A stretch of DNA of 26,749 bases from DYTO01 sp040757795 (GCA_040757795.1 JBFLWG010000009.1:1-26749); one strand, 5' to 3'; numbered from the stretch's first letter, positions 6,058 to 13,498 are shown. Program-made: numbers and translations. The notes: a model not told the origin generated them from the letters alone.

Positions 6058-6771
6058 ATGGCGCGGCCAGCCCGTGTCGGAGAAGCTTCTGAAGTAATTT
6101 ACGATGAAAAGCATTGGCTGATTCTGGAAGAACTCAGGAAAACGGCTGTTACAATCATGAAAGCTATGTCCGGACTTGGCCCCAACCCGATAGTTCACGG
6201 TAGCGTTGCGCGCGGTGATGTTGACGAAAAGAGTGATGTTGATGTTTTCATTCCCGACCAATTGCCATCATATAGGGTTGAGCTGGCCCTGCAGAAGGCT
6301 GGGCTGCAGGTTTGGAAGAGGGAGCTGGTGATGGCAACTCCATGGCAGCTGCCGAAGGCCCACATTTACATTGACGAAAAAATTTCCGTGACTTTTCCAC
6401 TGGTCAAGCCTAGGCGGCTGGAGATCGAGTTCTACCACTTCGGTGGAGCGGTTGACTTGGCCGGGCTGGAAAAGGATACCCGGGTCCCTGGCGTGGACAA
6501 GAGGTTGATGCTGATAGAGCCGACGCAGGCCGGACACTTTGAAAGCCAGATTGCCGGGAGGGCGGCGGAGGCGGCGAAGGCGGTCGGTGTGAGTTTGGAC
6601 ATCGTGAGAGAAAGAGTGCAGGTACTGAAGCGGCGGGCGGAGGTCGGGCGGACGGGTGTCTTCATACAGCGGAGCCTTGCGCCAGAAGAGAGCTTTGAGG
6701 AGGTCTTCAAGCGGCTGGCTGAGGAAAACCCCGATGTTAAGCTCAGGCTGAAAAAAACTAGGAATGGTTAA
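6058..6771 (+). CDS. Pol-beta-superfamily nucleotidyltransferase
   Basis: The 237-residue protein carries GSVARGD (residues 48-54) followed by D60 and D62, the GS...DxD signature of DNA polymerase beta-type nucleotidyltransferases. The later RLEIEFY tract may supply the third acidic residue. The C-terminal helical half (about residues 150-237) is not a domain I recognise. It is much larger than MNT-type antitoxin subunits (about 100 residues) and no HEPN partner lies beside it, so I do not call it a toxin-antitoxin component. The substrate is unknown. The ATG immediately follows the flavin reductase stop. Its own stop overlaps the convergent lysS stop (TTAA, 6768-6771). Confidence 0.85.
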   Translation: MARPARVGEASEVIYDEKHWLILEELRKTAVTIMKAMSGLGPNPIVHGSVARGDVDEKSDVDVFIPDQLPSYRVELALQKAGLQVWKRELVMATPWQLPKAHIYIDEKISVTFPLVKPRRLEIEFYHFGGAVDLAGLEKDTRVPGVDKRLMLIEPTQAGHFESQIAGRAAEAAKAVGVSLDIVRERVQVLKRRAEVGRTGVFIQRSLAPEESFEEVFKRLAEENPDVKLRLKKTRNG

Positions 6772-8360
6772 GCTGCTGCCGCTTCCACCAGTCTCTTCAG
6801 GACAAATTCTTTTTCAAGGGCAGAAATGAAAGCTCCCGCCCTAGGGCCCGACGCCCGCCCGAGAAGCGCCAGGTAAATCGCCTTGAACATCTCCCCTGAT
6901 TCGGCGCCCGCCTCCTTGGCCACCTCGTATATGTGATTGTGCAGCTCGAGAGGCGTGAAATCCTTCTTCTTCAGGTCCTGCGCCAGCTTCGCCAGCCCGC
7001 CCTTCTGGCCCGGCGTCAGTTGATGCCTAACCTCGGCCGTCGGCTCCTTCAGCAGCGTGAACTTCAGGTGCTCAGGCGCGTAATTATCCACCCAGTTCCT
7101 CGCGAGCCCGACCCTCTTCATGGCCAGCTCTATGTCACGCCTGCCCGGGCTCTCCAGTACCTTCCTTTTAGTCAGTATCTCAACCACCTCAGCCTCCGCC
7201 CTCGCTACCTGGCAGACCACCGCCGCGAACCTGAAAGAGACCCTCTGCGGCGCGGCCCCCGGCACTTCCCCCGCCTGCGACAACTCGTAGATGCGGGAGA
7301 GCTGCCCCTCCCTGGAAGCCGGCGCCTCGAGCTTCTTGAAGTGGACCAGCTCTGCCATGTCATACTCCTCGTAGAGGTCCGGCAGCGAGACGCCAGGGTC
7401 AAACTCCTTGGACTTCATGGGCTTGCTCCTGAAGATGAAGTACCTCAGAAGCTCAGGCTCTGCCACCTCCAGCCACTGCTTCAGCGTGAAGACGACCCCC
7501 TTCGACGACGACAGCTTCTTCCCCTTCATGCTCACCCACTCGTAAGGCAGCGGCACCGGCGGCTCGTAGCCGAAGATGTTCCTTGAAATCAGCTTCCCCG
7601 TGTCGTAGCTCCCGCCGACGACCGCGTGGTCCTTCCCGAAAGGCTCGCAGGTCACGCCGAGCAGCTTCCACCTAGCCGGCCACTCAACCCTCCATGTGAG
7701 CTTGCCCTCGCCGCGTGTGTAGTCGGCGTCGCACTCGTGGCCGCAGCCGGCGGCGTAGTCTGTCCCCTCGCACCTGTACCTGACATTGTTCCCCTGCCAG
7801 GAGACGGCCTTGGTCGTGGCTATCCTCCCGCAGCGGCTGCAGATTGCGTCGAAAGGCAGCCAGTCGCCGAGCAGAGGCTTTTCCCTGAACCTGTTCAAAA
7901 TTTCCCTGATCTCGCCGGCGTGCTCGAGCGCCGTCCTTATCAGGGGCGCCATCCTCCCGCTCCTGTAGACCTCCGCACCTGAGTGGATTTTCACCTTTAT
8001 GCCGTAGCCCTGCAGCGACTCCACAAAAGGTCTCTGGAAGAAGTCGACGAAGCTCTTGAACTCGGGGCTCGGCGAAGGGATGTTCGCGTACGGGAAGCCC
8101 AGATACTTTTTGTACTTCTCGGCCAGCTCCCCCTCGTTGAGCGGCCAGGGGATTCGCCTCATGGGGTCGTAGTCGTCCGCGTACCAGATGGCCTCGGCCT
8201 CCGCCCCGCGCCCCTCCAGCGAGCGGCGGACGGCGTCGGCTATGAATACATCGTTGGCGTGCCCGATGTGGATGTGGCCCGAGATTGAGATGCCGCTGGC
8301 GATGACCTGCCTCCCGCCCCTCTTCAGCAGCTCCTCCGCCGCGCCGTCAATCCAGTGCAT
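6768..8360 (-). CDS. lysS: Lysyl-tRNA synthetase, class I
   Basis: Charges tRNA-Lys. The 530 residues match archaeal class I LysRS. HIGH is at residues 31-34 within SGHIHIGH, and the KMSKS-equivalent KLSSSKG is at 282-288. Zinc-binding cysteines include C174/C177 and a second group at C197, C206 and C210. The C-terminal half is the alpha-helical anticodon-binding cage found in GluRS and class I LysRS. The gene has its own TATA element (AGTTTAAAGG near 8390, about 30 bases before the ATG) although it lies 45 bases downstream of the ERCC4 nuclease gene. Class I LysRS is typical of most archaea and replaces the class II enzyme. Confidence 0.97.
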   Translation of the reverse strand: MHWIDGAAEELLKRGGRQVIASGISISGHIHIGHANDVFIADAVRRSLEGRGAEAEAIWYADDYDPMRRIPWPLNEGELAEKYKKYLGFPYANIPSPSPEFKSFVDFFQRPFVESLQGYGIKVKIHSGAEVYRSGRMAPLIRTALEHAGEIREILNRFREKPLLGDWLPFDAICSRCGRIATTKAVSWQGNNVRYRCEGTDYAAGCGHECDADYTRGEGKLTWRVEWPARWKLLGVTCEPFGKDHAVVGGSYDTGKLISRNIFGYEPPVPLPYEWVSMKGKKLSSSKGVVFTLKQWLEVAEPELLRYFIFRSKPMKSKEFDPGVSLPDLYEEYDMAELVHFKKLEAPASREGQLSRIYELSQAGEVPGAAPQRVSFRFAAVVCQVARAEAEVVEILTKRKVLESPGRRDIELAMKRVGLARNWVDNYAPEHLKFTLLKEPTAEVRHQLTPGQKGGLAKLAQDLKKKDFTPLELHNHIYEVAKEAGAESGEMFKAIYLALLGRASGPRAGAFISALEKEFVLKRLVEAAAA

Positions 8361-8385
8361 GCTATCTGGGAAGATTTGCCCTCGA

Positions 8386-8394
8386 AGTTTAAAG
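8386..8394 (-). promoter_or_regulatory. TATA box of lysS
   Basis: TTTAAACTT-like element on the minus strand (plus strand AGTTTAAAG), centred 30 bases before the lysS ATG. It suggests independent transcription and a leader of about 4 nt. Confidence 0.5.
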
Positions 8395-8405
8395 GGTGTG
8401 CGGAA

Positions 8406-9146
8406 TCACCCGGGTGCATCTTCTTTATCTTCGTAAAATGCCGCGAGCAGCTCCCGTATCCTTTTGGCCTTCACCTTGCCGATGCCGTGGACCTCCCGGA
8501 GCTTCTTCTCTGACGCCAGCATGACGGCCTCGACCGTCTTGAAGTGTTCCAGCAGCCTCTTTGCCAGCACGGCCGAGACGCCCGGCAGCCCCTCGACCAC
8601 GAATCTCTGGCACTCTCGCGGGTCCATCGCGCAGATTTTCTTCCGGATGGCGACCTCCTTGAACTCCATCGCCTGCTCCCTCCTCGCTATCGCCGCCAGC
8701 AGCTGGGCAGTGTCGCTCTCGTCCGCTGTCGGAATCAGCGGGATGCCAATGTCTATTGCCAGCGCCGCCAGCGCCCCACGGATTGCGTTGGGGTGGATGG
8801 CCCTCCTGTTGTAAAGGTCCTTGCCTTCGACAATCAGGACTGGGCGCTCGAAGCTCTCCCTCAACAACTTGGCCTGCGTGATAAGGCGGCCGTCGATCAT
8901 TGACTGGAGGAAATCCCCGGCAGACTTCCTCTCGACCCCGACTCTCTGACTGAGTATGAAGTCGCCAACGTCAAGCTGCATCTCCTCCACTCCTACGCCT
9001 ATCTTCCGCAGCTCTTCCACCACCCCAGAAGGCACCTCTCGGTGGTCCGCGATTATCCTCAACTTCTTCTTTCCCATGCTACCACCGACACTATCTTCGG
9101 CAGTATTTAGGGCATCGAACGGCGTCTCCTCCAAAGGCTTCTGCAT
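8406..9146 (-). CDS. ERCC4-type structure-specific nuclease with C-terminal helix-hairpin-helix
   Basis: An XPF/Hef/Mus81-family nuclease module without a helicase. The catalytic ERKxxxD motif is E72-R73-K74-S-A-G-D78. Supporting acidic residues are D34 (ADHRE) and D62 (VGDF). Residues about 180-235 hold two helix-hairpin-helix motifs (GLPGVSAVLAKRLLEHF and HGIGKVKAKRIRELL) for branched DNA binding. The family cuts flaps and fork structures during repair and usually acts as a dimer. ATG 9146 lies 33 bases from the TATA octamer. An internal ATG at 9077, preceded by GGTGGT, is an alternative that starts just before the domain. The length fits the archaeal stand-alone ERCC4-HhH form. Confidence 0.92.
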   Translation of the reverse strand: MQKPLEETPFDALNTAEDSVGGSMGKKKLRIIADHREVPSGVVEELRKIGVGVEEMQLDVGDFILSQRVGVERKSAGDFLQSMIDGRLITQAKLLRESFERPVLIVEGKDLYNRRAIHPNAIRGALAALAIDIGIPLIPTADESDTAQLLAAIARREQAMEFKEVAIRKKICAMDPRECQRFVVEGLPGVSAVLAKRLLEHFKTVEAVMLASEKKLREVHGIGKVKAKRIRELLAAFYEDKEDAPG

Positions 9147-9175
9147 CCCATCCAGCTGAGCTTGGGTGGGAGAGG

Positions 9176-9183
9176 TTTATAAA
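9176..9183. promoter_or_regulatory. Symmetric TATA octamer between ERCC4 nuclease and CBS gene
   Basis: TTTATAAA is a perfect palindrome centred at 9179.5. On the minus strand the nuclease ATG is 33 bases away, implying a leader of about 7 nt. On the plus strand the CBS-protein ATG is 57 bases away, giving a leader of about 31 nt. Confidence 0.55.
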
Positions 9184-9236
9184 GAGGGAAAACCCCGGCC
9201 GCGGCTTTTTTTAGGAAGCGCCTTGAATTGTTTCTG

Positions 9237-9689
9237 ATGGGGATGAAGTTCACGGTGGAGGAGTTCATGACGCGGCGGGTCGTCTCGATTGACGACGGCG
9301 AGAGCATCTTCGGGGCCGCGAGGGTCCTGAGCGAGAACAGGCTGGGAAGCGTGATAGTCACGCACGGCGGAAGGCCCGTGGGGATACTGACCGACCGGGA
9401 CATCCTGACGAGGGCCGTCGCTCAGAAGCTCAAGCTTGAAAAGGAGAGCGTGGCGAAAATAATGTCCAAACCCCTCGTCACCGTGAAGCCGGAGTCTTCA
9501 ATGTTCGACGTGATGAAACTAATGGAAAAACACTCCATCAGGCGGATTCCAGTGGTAAAAGATGGGGAGATACTCGGGATCGTCACGCAGAGTGACGTCG
9601 AAAGGGCCGCGCTGCTAATGCCGAAGCTGAGTTCTGGGGTGAAGGAGATCTACCTCATCAAGAATGGCAAGAAGTCGATGAAGCAGTGA
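9237..9689 (+). CDS. CBS-domain pair regulatory protein
   Basis: About 150 residues consisting almost entirely of two CBS motifs. The first begins VEEFMTRRVVSIDD and contains GRPVGILTDRDIL; the second begins AKIMSKPLVTVKP and contains GEILGIVTQSDVE. Such pairs bind adenine nucleotides or S-adenosylmethionine and usually sense energy charge. Stand-alone archaeal members are common and mostly unassigned. ATG 9237 or 9243 is the likely start; the upstream TTG at 9228 has no Shine-Dalgarno. The C-terminal 20 residues are basic. It is transcribed alone. A T5 run at 9712-9716 may terminate it. Confidence 0.9.
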   Translation: MGMKFTVEEFMTRRVVSIDDGESIFGAARVLSENRLGSVIVTHGGRPVGILTDRDILTRAVAQKLKLEKESVAKIMSKPLVTVKPESSMFDVMKLMEKHSIRRIPVVKDGEILGIVTQSDVERAALLMPKLSSGVKEIYLIKNGKKSMKQ

Positions 9690-9739
9690 CGCCACAAAAT
9701 CATTCACTGTATTTTTGAAAAATCTAATCAAGGAAAGGC

Positions 9740-9778
9740 GGGCACGCCGACAGCTGGGGAAAGTTGCCGGGCGCGCCC
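9740..9778. other. GC-rich hairpin in the CBS/minD convergent spacer
   Basis: In the 157-base spacer (9690-9846) between two convergent genes, GGGC-A-CGCC (9740-9748) can pair with GGCG-C-GCCC (9770-9778) around a 21-nt loop. The surrounding bases 9730-9810 are clearly richer in G+C than the AT-rich flanks, as often seen for structured RNAs. No family signature was found: no C/D boxes, no clear ACA, and too short for RNase P. The strand is undetermined. I see no coding frame here. Confidence 0.3.
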
Positions 9779-9833
9779 ATGACGAAGACTCGGTCGAGCC
9801 CAGCCTCCGCCAATCAATCCAGACAATCTGTAT

Positions 9834-9839
9834 AAAAAA
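9834..9839 (-). terminator. Possible U-tract terminator of the HTH-minD operon
   Basis: A T6 run on the minus strand begins 8 bases after the minD stop codon, preceded by AAAAGC. Archaeal RNA polymerase can stop at such U-tracts. This is weak evidence on its own. Confidence 0.35.
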
Positions 9840-9846
9840 GCTTTTC

Positions 9847-10695
9847 TCAGCGATTTCTGGCCTCGACTTTCTCAGCGACCTTCCTGACCGCCATGTCGAG
9901 GCGCTTGGAGAACTCCGCCTTCCTCGGAACCCGGACCTTGGCAAGCTTCTTTGAAATGTCCCTGATGCTGAGGCTCGCCGGGGAATTCGGGTAGGCGGCG
10001 GCCACCGGGAGATTGTCCCTGAAAGCATCATCGACCAGGCCGTCGCTCGGTACCACCCCCAAGACTGTCGATATCTCTTCTGCCTTTTTTATCCACGGCT
10101 TCGGGTTTATGTTGTAGGGGACTTTTGAAAGAACCACCCCTGCCGGCTCTGTACCCATGAAGCTCTCCAGGCCCCTGGCGGTTGCAAGCGTCGACTTCAC
10201 GGAGTCGTCGTTGGCCTCGCAGACGTACAGGATCCTGTCCGCCGCGGCCGTCAGAATCATGTGCTCGTATGTGACTGAAGCCGGGGTGTCGATGATTATT
10301 GTGTCGTACATCCCCCGCAGCGTCGATATCATCTTTTCGAAGACCCTCCGGGCGTATTCCAGATGTGCCAGCGGGCTCTGCGCCTTCAGGGGGGACAAAA
10401 AGCGGCCCCCGGCAGGCACTCCAGCCAGGTTTGGGTAGAGAATGTTCCCTTCTTTGTCGGCCAGCTGGCAGGTGTAGACCGACTCCTCCCAGGACTTCCT
10501 CCCGGCGAAGACGTCTGAAAGGGTGACATCGTGGTGGGGGAACATCTTCAGCTCCGCCGAGCGGACGTGGAGGTCGCCGTCTATCAGTAGGACCCGTTTT
10601 TTCGACTTGAGCTTGGAAATCCAGATGGCCAGCCCCATCGCCACTGTGGACTTCCCCACGCCGCCCTTGGTCCCGATGGTGGCGAAAACAGTCAT
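9847..10695 (-). CDS. MinD/ParA-family ATPase
   Basis: The 282-residue deviant-Walker P-loop ATPase has GTKGGVGKST at residues 8-17 with signature lysine K10 and P-loop lysine K15. LLIDGDLH supplies Walker A', and TIIIDTPAS (about residues 131-139) supplies Walker B. Archaeal MinD-like proteins position or regulate membrane and surface machines. A short basic C-terminal helix (RKAEFSKRLDMAVRKVAEKV) could be a membrane-targeting or partner helix. Its ATG overlaps the stop codon of the upstream HTH regulator (ATGA), so the two are co-translated. No gene of a known MinD client is adjacent. It is distinct from the second MinD-like protein in this window, which has an altered P-loop. Confidence 0.92.
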   Translation of the reverse strand: MTVFATIGTKGGVGKSTVAMGLAIWISKLKSKKRVLLIDGDLHVRSAELKMFPHHDVTLSDVFAGRKSWEESVYTCQLADKEGNILYPNLAGVPAGGRFLSPLKAQSPLAHLEYARRVFEKMISTLRGMYDTIIIDTPASVTYEHMILTAAADRILYVCEANDDSVKSTLATARGLESFMGTEPAGVVLSKVPYNINPKPWIKKAEEISTVLGVVPSDGLVDDAFRDNLPVAAAYPNSPASLSIRDISKKLAKVRVPRKAEFSKRLDMAVRKVAEKVEARNR

Positions 10696-11126
10696 TTTTT
10701 ATCCCCGCTCTTTCGCGTGAAATCCGGCAACTCCTTGTTCTCCAGCTGTTGGGCGAGGTCCAGCTTGGGACGGTCGTAGGTCTGCAGTCGGACGTCCCTG
10801 CACCTGTATATCATCTTGACCTTGGTCTGCTTCCCGGGGAACTCCATGGATGATATCAACCCTGCCTTTTCGAGCAGCTCAAGATGGTGGAGGATTGCCG
10901 AAACGTCGTACCTCTTTCCAATCGCCCTGCTGACAAGCCTAGCGAGCTCTATCTGCCTGACTGGGCCATCGTCCAATATCGCGTATATTTTCGCTCTTAC
11001 TGGGTCGCTCAAGGCCCTGTAGATTTCGGCAGACAACTCCGAAGAATCCACCGTCCGCCACTCGGCGCCCCCCTTGAAAACCGGCAGAAGCCGATCTATT
11101 ATTTTTATTTCCTGCTTTTCAGCCAT
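10692..11126 (-). CDS. ArsR-like winged-helix regulator
   Basis: A 144-residue protein. Residues about 28-100 form a winged helix: LSDPVRAKIYAILDDGPVRQ, then SAILHHLELLEKAGLI as recognition helix, then a wing containing GKQTKVKMIYRC. The 'LSDPVR..I...L' start is typical of ArsR/HTH_20 archaeal regulators. No metal-binding cysteine cluster is visible (only one Cys, in the wing), so it is unlikely to be a classical metal sensor. It is the first gene of a two-gene operon with a MinD-like ATPase. A TATA-like CTTTTAACGG lies about 34 bases before the ATG. What it senses is unknown. Confidence 0.88.
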   Translation of the reverse strand: MAEKQEIKIIDRLLPVFKGGAEWRTVDSSELSAEIYRALSDPVRAKIYAILDDGPVRQIELARLVSRAIGKRYDVSAILHHLELLEKAGLISSMEFPGKQTKVKMIYRCRDVRLQTYDRPKLDLAQQLENKELPDFTRKSGDKK

Positions 11127-11179
11127 CCGACCATTGAATAAATTTTGAATAGACCGTTAAAAGCTTTCCAATCGTTCAG

Positions 11180-11184
11180 AAAAA
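11180..11184 (-). terminator. Possible U-tract terminator of the isc operon
   Basis: A T5 run on the minus strand lies about 18 bases after the stop of the last isc-operon gene, in an AT-rich spacer (11127-11202). That spacer also carries the promoter of the HTH gene. Weak evidence. Confidence 0.3.
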
Positions 11185-11202
11185 TTATTTTTAGATTTGG
11201 AT

Positions 11203-11868
11203 TCATTCAACCATTCGTCTGGCTTCCCCGAGAAGCACCAGCCCCAGCACCGCGTCTTCTTTTTTTGCGGCCTCGGTCGTGAAGAACAGCCCCATGTACT
11301 GGGCGTCCCGGACGTGCATTTCCTCCGCCTCCTCCCTCGCCCGCCTCAGCTCCGAATACCCCTTCAGCAGCAAAACGCCGTTCGGGATGTCGTCCACCCT
11401 CACTTCTCTCTCCCCCTCAGAGCACTTCCCGCACTCCCCGGAAGCACAATCAAGCGCCGGCCGGCCGCACACCTCGCAGATGGCCGCCCCCCAAATCAGG
11501 CGCGACAGCGAGTGGCCCACCCGAAGTATCTCAGCCTTGTCTATGGCCCGCTGTATCTTCAGCTTGCAGCTACTGAAGATGCTGACCTCTTTCCCCTTCC
11601 AGGTGAGCTTGGCCACGCCGATGGACGGGCTGCACCTGAGCTCCGAGAATCGCCTCCTGTGGATGTCGAGCAGGTAGCAGAGGGTCTTGGGGTCGATGCC
11701 GCCGCCCTCCTTCTTCAGCTCAATGTCCGCCATGAGCTTCCCCCTCTCCGCGGCGCACGGCTGGACGTAAACCACGGTGTCCTTCTTGACCTTGACGAGC
11801 TCAGACACCTCCATCCCCTTGGAGAGCACGCAGTCTTCCTTGAACTTCGGAACGGTGATTTCTTCCAC
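11203..11868 (-). CDS. Unknown Cys-rich protein of the isc operon
   Basis: A 221-residue protein I do not recognise. It starts with GTG directly after the iscU stop codon (TGA-GTG), with AGGGGA as Shine-Dalgarno inside the end of iscU. The first 120 residues are mixed alpha/beta with VVYVQPCAAERG and RRRFSELRCSPSIGVAKL. A five-cysteine cluster then follows, CEVCGRPALDCASGECGKC (C-x2-C-x6-C-x4-C-x2-C), which could bind zinc or an Fe-S cluster. The C-terminal part is helical, with no signal peptide or membrane segment. Its location implies a role with IscU/IscS, for example cluster transfer, iron supply or specificity, but that is inference from context alone. Confidence 0.8.
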   Translation of the reverse strand: MEEITVPKFKEDCVLSKGMEVSELVKVKKDTVVYVQPCAAERGKLMADIELKKEGGGIDPKTLCYLLDIHRRRFSELRCSPSIGVAKLTWKGKEVSIFSSCKLKIQRAIDKAEILRVGHSLSRLIWGAAICEVCGRPALDCASGECGKCSEGEREVRVDDIPNGVLLLKGYSELRRAREEAEEMHVRDAQYMGLFFTTEAAKKEDAVLGLVLLGEARRMVE

Positions 11869-12285
11869 TCAGGTCCCCTTCGAGCCGGCCTGCTTTTTCC
11901 TGTACTCCGCGAGCGCTTTCTTGAGGGTCTTGAATGCGAGGACGGCGCAGTGCATCTTCAGGGAGGGGAGCCCGCCCAGCGCCTCCGATATCTCCGTGAT
12001 CTTCAGGTTCTCCGCCTCCTCCACCGTCCTCCCTTTCACAAGCTCCGTCGTCATGGCCCCGGTGGCTATGTTCGCGGCACACCCGAACGAAAGGAACTTC
12101 GCGTCGACGATTTTGTTGTTCTCAATCTTCAGAAACATCCTGAACATGTCCCCGCACTGAATGTCCCCCTCGTCGGCGGTCACTGTAGGGTTCTCCATCT
12201 CCCCGATGTTCTTCGGGTTCTTGAACATCTCAAGCACCTTCGCGGTGTACTTGAGCAGGCTCTTCTCGGTGTATTCGGCCGGCAT
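11869..12285 (-). CDS. iscU: IscU/NifU-N-type Fe-S scaffold protein
   Basis: The 138-residue protein has the three scaffold cysteines of IscU: C44 in IQCGD, C69 in FGCAANIA and C113 in MHCAVLA. D46, the conserved aspartate that makes clusters labile, is also present. The length and the N-terminal LLKYTAKVLEMFKNPKNIG fit the family, which assembles [2Fe-2S] and [4Fe-4S] clusters using sulfur from IscS. The motif around C69 reads CAANIATGAM rather than the usual GxAIASSS, a common variation in archaea. The gene lies 4 bases after iscS and directly before the Cys-rich unknown gene. The LPPVK chaperone motif of HscA-dependent IscU is replaced by LPSLK. Confidence 0.93.
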   Translation of the reverse strand: MPAEYTEKSLLKYTAKVLEMFKNPKNIGEMENPTVTADEGDIQCGDMFRMFLKIENNKIVDAKFLSFGCAANIATGAMTTELVKGRTVEEAENLKITEISEALGGLPSLKMHCAVLAFKTLKKALAEYRKKQAGSKGT

Positions 12286-12289
12286 CCTC

Positions 12290-13462
12290 TTAAAGCTCCT
12301 CCGCCTTAACCGGGCTTATCTTCCTCAGATTCTCAATAACGCGCGGCACCACATCCAAAGTGTGGTCAATTTCATCCTCGGTGTTGTAGCGGCTCAGGGT
12401 AAACCTGATTGCCCCGTGCGCAACCTCTGGCCTGATGCCGATTGCAGTCATCACGTGGCTGGGCTCAAGCTTCCTCGTGGAGCAGGCCGACCCCGTCGTG
12501 ACAGAGACCCCGTTAAGGCTGAGGTGGAGCTGCACGGCCTCCCCCTCCACACCCTTGAACGAGTAGTTGACGTTGGCGGGGCTTCTCTTCTCGCCGCGCG
12601 GGCCGTGGAGCTGGATGTACTTCACACGCTCCTCAAACCCACGCATGAGCCTGCCCTGCAGCTTCCTCATGTGCCCAACGTGGCGCTCGAAACCGTCGAA
12701 GGCGAGCTCGGCGGCCTTCGCGAACCCGACTATGCCGGGAACATTCTCGGTGCCTGGCTTCAAAATGAAAAGCGAAATGTAGCCGTGCGAGGTCGGCTGG
12801 ATAGATGTCCTTTCCTTTATGTAGAGGGCTCCTACCCCCTTCGGGCCGTGGATCTTGTGGGCGCTCAGGCTCAACAAGTCTATCCTGGCCTTTTCCACGT
12901 CTATCGGCACCCGCCCGTAACCCGCTGCAGCGTTCACGTGAAACAAAATTTCGCGGCCCCTCTCCTTCAAAATCTTCCCGATTTCCTCAATAGGCTGAAT
13001 CGTCCCAATCTCGTCGTTGACGTTCGCCACGCTGACGAGGATTGTCTTGTCAGTTATCGCCTTCTCGATGTCCTCCAGCTTCACGAAGCCCTCCCTGTCG
13101 ACCGGGATGTAGTCCACCTTGAAGCCGTCCTTTTCCAAAACCTCACACACACGCAGGACGGAAGGGTTCTCTATTTTTGTTGTGATGATGTGCTTGCCCC
13201 GCGCCCGCCTCGCCATCGCCGCCCCCCTTATCGCGATGTCGTTGGCCTCCGTAGCGCCTGACGTGAACACGATTTCGCCAGGCTTTGCACCGATTGTCCC
13301 CGCGATGGCCTTCTGCGACCTCTCGACGGCGTCAGCGGCCTCCTGCCCCGCCGAGTAGAGCATCACCGGGTGCCCGAACTTCTCTGTGAAGTAGGGTAGC
13401 ATCGCCTCGACAACTTCCTTGGCAACTGCGGTGGTGGAGCCATTGTCCAGATACGCCTTCAT
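12290..13462 (-). CDS. iscS: IscS/NifS-family PLP protein with a diverged cofactor pocket
   Basis: The 390-residue aminotransferase-class-V fold is homologous to cysteine desulfurase along its full length. The PLP lysine motif SLSAHKIHGPKG and the mobile-loop cysteine motif TGSACSTRKLEPSH are intact. However, three residues that touch PLP in characterised IscS are changed. The histidine of 'EHxAVL' is asparagine (IENPSVL). The aspartate of 'HVDATQ', which protonates the pyridine nitrogen, is asparagine (HVNAAA), and the glutamine of the same motif is alanine. The usual GGGQE and RSGTENVP tracts are also altered (HGYIS, KPGTENVPG). The gene heads the isc operon. Archaeal IscS proteins with changed PLP sites are known (Archaeoglobus lacks the lysine), so activity may be reduced, altered or absent. 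Confidence 0.92.
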   Translation of the reverse strand: MKAYLDNGSTTAVAKEVVEAMLPYFTEKFGHPVMLYSAGQEAADAVERSQKAIAGTIGAKPGEIVFTSGATEANDIAIRGAAMARRARGKHIITTKIENPSVLRVCEVLEKDGFKVDYIPVDREGFVKLEDIEKAITDKTILVSVANVNDEIGTIQPIEEIGKILKERGREILFHVNAAAGYGRVPIDVEKARIDLLSLSAHKIHGPKGVGALYIKERTSIQPTSHGYISLFILKPGTENVPGIVGFAKAAELAFDGFERHVGHMRKLQGRLMRGFEERVKYIQLHGPRGEKRSPANVNYSFKGVEGEAVQLHLSLNGVSVTTGSACSTRKLEPSHVMTAIGIRPEVAHGAIRFTLSRYNTEDEIDHTLDVVPRVIENLRKISPVKAEEL

Positions 13463-13490
13463 CCAACCATACTAAACTGTGGCTTGGAAT

Positions 13491-13498
13491 GTTTAAAC
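13491..13498. promoter_or_regulatory. TATA octamer upstream of iscS
   Basis: GTTTAAAC, identical to the octamer between the M50 protease and cutA, is centred 31-32 bases before the iscS ATG. A second TATA-like element CATTTTTAAGG (13530-13540) lies closer to the divergent lipoate operon, so the two operons probably have separate promoters in this 94-base spacer. Confidence 0.55.

Noticed and set aside
6058..6771. Nucleotidyltransferase as part of a MNT/HEPN toxin-antitoxin pair
   Set aside because: The protein is about twice the size of MNT antitoxins and no HEPN-type gene is adjacent.
6933..7586. Long open frame on the plus strand opposite lysS
   Set aside because: It is wholly antisense to a clear class I LysRS, has low-complexity Arg/Leu/Pro composition typical of a high-G+C shadow frame, and lacks a promoter or Shine-Dalgarno.
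9740..9778. RNase P RNA or C/D-box RNA
   Set aside because: The island is far too short for RNase P RNA and has no paired C and D boxes.
11197..13261. Long plus-strand open frames opposite the isc operon
   Set aside because: They are shadows of iscS, iscU and the downstream gene; the minus-strand products have recognisable motifs and the plus-strand ones do not.
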